From UBA5359 sp028699365 [NCBI: bacterium] (GTDB lineage: Bacteria; UBP13; UBA5359), in assembly GCA_028699365.1 (NCBI GenBank), contig JAQVUQ010000128.1:1-7577 (forward strand): 7,577 nucleotides of DNA, in the 5' to 3' direction. The position numbers were made by a program, and so were the translations under genes. The notes under the pieces were generated by a model. It saw nothing but the letters and a program-made list of their open reading frames with translations, was not told the origin of the DNA and did no database searches. Each line of letters starts with the position of its first letter. Positions within the stretch are counted from its first letter, which is position 1. Positions 5,244 to 7,577 of the stretch are shown one piece after another.

Positions 5244-6686
5244 ATGCGCTCGCAAAAGCCCAAAACATGCCCCCCGCGACAGATCCGTGATCTGACAACC
5301 GGAAGCATCCCGCGTCATCTCATCGCCTTTACCCTTCCCATGCTGGCCGGCAGCGCGCTGCAAACCGCTTACAGCTTTATCAATGCTATCTGGGTGGGAC
5401 AATATCTGGGGAAAGCCGATCTGGCGGCCATAACGGTAAGCTTTCCCGTCATCTTTGTTCTGATGTCGCTGGCCGGCGGCCTTACCCTGGCCACCAATAT
5501 ACTGATGTCGCAATACTGCGGAGCAAAAAACGATCTGCAGATGCGCAAAGTGGTGCAAAGCTCCATACCGCTGATCGGCAGTATGAGCCTGCTTCTCTTA
5601 ATTGTAGGTGAAATCTTTGCTCCGCATATCCTGCAAGCCATGGATACACCGCCGGAAGTGCTCTTACTGGCTGTTCCCTATCTGCGCATATTTCTGATAG
5701 CTCTGCCCTTTGCCTTCGGCGTATTCCTGGTATCCTCCATGCTGCGCGGCATAGGAGATTCCACCACGCCCCTCTACTTCCAGACCGTCTCTGTTGTCCT
5801 GGCCGCAGCTCTTGACCCGCTGTTGATGTTCGGATGGCTGGGGTTCCCGCGTCTGGGGCTTAACGGCACCGCCTGGGCATCGGTTATTACCCAGATTGGT
5901 ACAGTAGTGGCAATATACGTATATCTGCATCGAAAGCGCAGTCCGGTATCGCCGGATTGGCGACGTTTAAACATGGATCGGGAGACGACCCTGCATACGT
6001 TCAAGATAGGGATACCCTCTGCTTTACAACAATCCCTGGTATCGGTAAGCATGGTCTTTATCATCAGCATGGTGAATCGCTTTGGTGCCAACGCCACTGC
6101 AGCCTTCGGCGCCGCTTCGCGTATCGATCAACTGGTAATTCTGCCGGCACAGACATTAAGCATGGCTATCTCCACTCTGTCCGGGCAGAATATCGGCGCA
6201 GGAAAACTACCGCGCGTCTCCCAGGTATTCCGATGGGGAGTGCTGATAAGCATAGGTCTAACGCTGGTGCCCTCGGTATTGGCGCTGACAACCCCGCATT
6301 GGCTGTTGCGCATCTTTACCAGCGATGCGGCTGTTATCGAGACCGGCGCTAATTACTTGCGCACGGTGGGAATCACCTACGTCTTTCTTGCCATCGCCTT
6401 TGCCGTCAACGGTGTCATCAACGGGTCAGGCCAGACGTTCATGACCACTCTGTTCTCTCTGATAAGTCTATGGCTCTTCAGAATACCGCTGGCCCAATTC
6501 CTTTCAGTGCGTTTGCACAGCGTACAAGGCGTCTGGTATGCCATGGCCCTCAGTTTTGCCGTCTCCATGCTGGCCAGCATCATTTATTACGCCTCCGGAC
6601 ACTGGAAAACACAACACATTATTGTACAACAACCGGCACCGACGGATCCGGTAGGGATTATAGGCGACGAAGCCGGAGAGATGTAG
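5244..6686 (+). CDS. MATE family efflux transporter (NorM/DinF-like)
   Basis: A 480-residue inner-membrane antiporter of the MATE family, which exports drugs or cationic metabolites in exchange for Na+ or H+. About twelve hydrophobic helices are seen in two MatE repeats. The first begins TGSIPRHLIAFTLPMLAGSALQ (19-40), followed by INAIWVGQYLGKADLAAI (46-63). The second begins near HTFKIGIPSALQQSLVSVSM (251-270). Family motifs MLRGIGDSTTP (166-176), GQNIGAGK (314-321) and NGSGQT (393-398) are present. The NAIWVG variant replaces the Asp of the common DTIWVG loop. A soluble tail of about 28 residues ends the protein. GGAGG at 5235-5239, 4 bases before the ATG, supports the start. Substrate cannot be deduced. 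It lies 83 bases after thyX and may share its transcript; no terminator is visible between them. Confidence 0.93.
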   Translation: MRSQKPKTCPPRQIRDLTTGSIPRHLIAFTLPMLAGSALQTAYSFINAIWVGQYLGKADLAAITVSFPVIFVLMSLAGGLTLATNILMSQYCGAKNDLQMRKVVQSSIPLIGSMSLLLLIVGEIFAPHILQAMDTPPEVLLLAVPYLRIFLIALPFAFGVFLVSSMLRGIGDSTTPLYFQTVSVVLAAALDPLLMFGWLGFPRLGLNGTAWASVITQIGTVVAIYVYLHRKRSPVSPDWRRLNMDRETTLHTFKIGIPSALQQSLVSVSMVFIISMVNRFGANATAAFGAASRIDQLVILPAQTLSMAISTLSGQNIGAGKLPRVSQVFRWGVLISIGLTLVPSVLALTTPHWLLRIFTSDAAVIETGANYLRTVGITYVFLAIAFAVNGVINGSGQTFMTTLFSLISLWLFRIPLAQFLSVRLHSVQGVWYAMALSFAVSMLASIIYYASGHWKTQHIIVQQPAPTDPVGIIGDEAGEM

Positions 6687-6742
6687 AACAAGGGATTTCC
6701 ATGCCGGATGTCAAAGTATACTCTTGAGATTTAAATTTAACT

Positions 6743-7333
6743 ATGTTCGGTAAGAGGCATACCTTGGGGCGGCGGGGCTTCACACTTATAGAGTTGCTGG
6801 TAGTTATGGCCATTGTCGGTATAATGATGGCCATAATTCTGCCTGTGCTGATGGGTGCCCGTGAGAGTGCCCGCCGTGTAGTCTGCATGAATAATCTGCG
6901 GCAGATTGCCATGGCCAACGCCATGTATGTGGAAAAACACGGCGGCAACTGGATATCCGCCCAGAGCTGGGCGGAACACGGCCCCGGGGATGACGGATAT
7001 CCCTTCAGGTCGTTGTCCGGAAACGCTAAAATCTTTGCCTGCCCGTCTACCGGCGCTGAAGATTTCTGCACCGACTACTTTTACAACGCCAACCTCAGCG
7101 CTCTTAACAGCTCACAATTCACTGCCGCCGGCTCATCCGTTATCGCCTTCGGAGACTTCGGCAAATCCAGCCAACCGCATACCGGCAACCTGGCCTCTTC
7201 AGTGGGAGATATAGGCAATGCGCGCGTTCATAAAGGCGGCGTCCTCTATGTCTACGCCGATTCGCACATCAAGTGGTCCAAAGACGGCCGCCAGCAGGCG
7301 GATACTGACGTCTGGCTGCCGGTATCACCTTAA
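6743..7333 (+). CDS. Type II secretion-like pseudopilin with H-X9-D C-terminal motif
   Basis: The 196-residue protein has a short basic leader, a prepilin peptidase site between Gly12 and Phe13, and the methylation/helix segment [20 protein letters not shown] (13-32) with Glu17 as the conserved Glu+5. The helix continues into [17 protein letters not shown] (39-55). The globular part contains FACPS (98-102) and ends with [19 protein letters not shown] (160-178). His163 and Asp173 fit the H-X9-DG motif of the DUF1559-type pseudopilins, with Ser for Gly. Such proteins are made in many copies in Planctomycetota, Armatimonadota and relatives, usually without adjacent secretion genes; their job is poorly known. 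At 196 residues it is shorter than most DUF1559 proteins. No good Shine-Dalgarno precedes the ATG (AT-rich TTTAAATTTAACT), but a TGA at 6725 bars upstream in-frame starts. No other pilus gene is in view. Confidence 0.9.
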   Translation: MFGKRHTLGRRGFTLIELLVVMAIVGIMMAIILPVLMGARESARRVVCMNNLRQIAMANAMYVEKHGGNWISAQSWAEHGPGDDGYPFRSLSGNAKIFACPSTGAEDFCTDYFYNANLSALNSSQFTAAGSSVIAFGDFGKSSQPHTGNLASSVGDIGNARVHKGGVLYVYADSHIKWSKDGRQQADTDVWLPVSP

Positions 7334-7420
7334 CCGGGCATCTTATGTGTTACTCTCAAGACTTGTCCCCAATGCCTTCACTTCGCTATCGTACGCAATC
7401 CTTATCTTAGCTGATTTCCT
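7334..7420. other. Convergent intergenic gap
   Basis: The 87 bases between the pseudopilin stop and the opposing gene hold no hairpin with a U-run or other motif that I can support. Confidence 0.4.
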
Positions 7421-7577
7421 TTATCCTTCCACTGTTTTAGCATAGAGCAACAAGGGATCTTCATTCAGCCTTGCCAGAGTATACTCTACCATCTCTCCGG
7501 CCTTTATAAGAAGCGCGTCTGCCTCGCCGACGATGCCGTAATGCATGATGCCCCGCTCGATATAGACATCATGCATT
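7421..7577 (-). CDS. C-terminal part of an unidentified protein (cut by window edge)
   Basis: An open minus-strand frame runs from the window edge to a TAA at 7421-7423, giving at least 51 residues: MHDVYIERGIMHYGIVGEAD, then ALLIKAGEMVEYTLARLNED, then PLLLYAKTVEG. Balanced codons, absence of stops and amphipathic helices such as ADALLIKAGEMVEYTLARL suggest a real coding end. The Met at 7576 may be internal or the start; sequence beyond the window decides. I do not recognise the family. The gene converges on the pseudopilin gene and is the only minus-strand gene right of the DnaA-box region. Confidence 0.5.
   Translation of the reverse strand, partial: MHDVYIERGIMHYGIVGEADALLIKAGEMVEYTLARLNEDPLLLYAKTVEG

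Noticed and set aside
5221-5295. 24-residue frame starting ATGATG just before the MATE gene, possible leader peptide
   Set aside because: No ribosome binding site, no regulatory amino-acid run, and no alternative hairpins that would suggest attenuation.
1-7577. CRISPR array, tRNA, rRNA, toxin-antitoxin or phage genes
   Set aside because: I saw no regularly spaced repeats, no tRNA cloverleaf or rRNA-like stretch, and no recognisable defence or phage proteins on either strand.

Overview
The window looks like a chromosomal piece of a bacterium of roughly even base composition. The best lineage clue is the short type II-style pseudopilin at 6743-7333. It pairs a textbook prepilin methylation motif with a C-terminal H-X9-D motif, a combination common in Planctomycetota, Verrucomicrobiota, Lentisphaerota and Armatimonadota. 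A GH130 mannoside phosphorylase, ThyX instead of ThyA and an IS200-like Y1 transposase with terminal repeats all fit such a lineage. The species cannot be named from this sequence.

Left part (59-3220, all minus strand): four closely spaced genes read leftwards. In transcription order they are a 76-residue protein of unknown function, a secreted protein with a C39-peptidase-like fold that appears to have lost its catalytic Cys and His, a membrane-anchored C39-type cysteine peptidase with all catalytic residues, and a GH130 glycoside phosphorylase. Gaps are 59, 17 and 62 bases, so co-transcription is likely.

Centre (3254-4566): a compact single-gene mobile element (3254-4174) carries a 282-residue HUH/Y1 transposase between 26-bp inverted repeats. 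Its promoter is near consensus, places the -35 inside the terminal repeat and predicts a leaderless message. Next to it is a 390-base gene-free stretch with two hairpins and three perfect TTATCCACA DnaA boxes, two of them inside a perfect 15-bp inverted repeat around an AT-rich tract. Genes on both sides point away from this stretch. It is a candidate replication origin or a DnaA-responsive control region for thyX.

Right part (4567-7577): thyX (flavin-dependent thymidylate synthase), a MATE-family multidrug/cation antiporter and a pseudopilin follow on the plus strand. The 3' end of an unidentified minus-strand gene converges on them at the window edge.

The most interesting points are the DnaA-box cluster between diverging gene sets, the tandem active and degenerate C39 proteins, and the self-contained transposase unit whose promoter overlaps its own terminal repeat.
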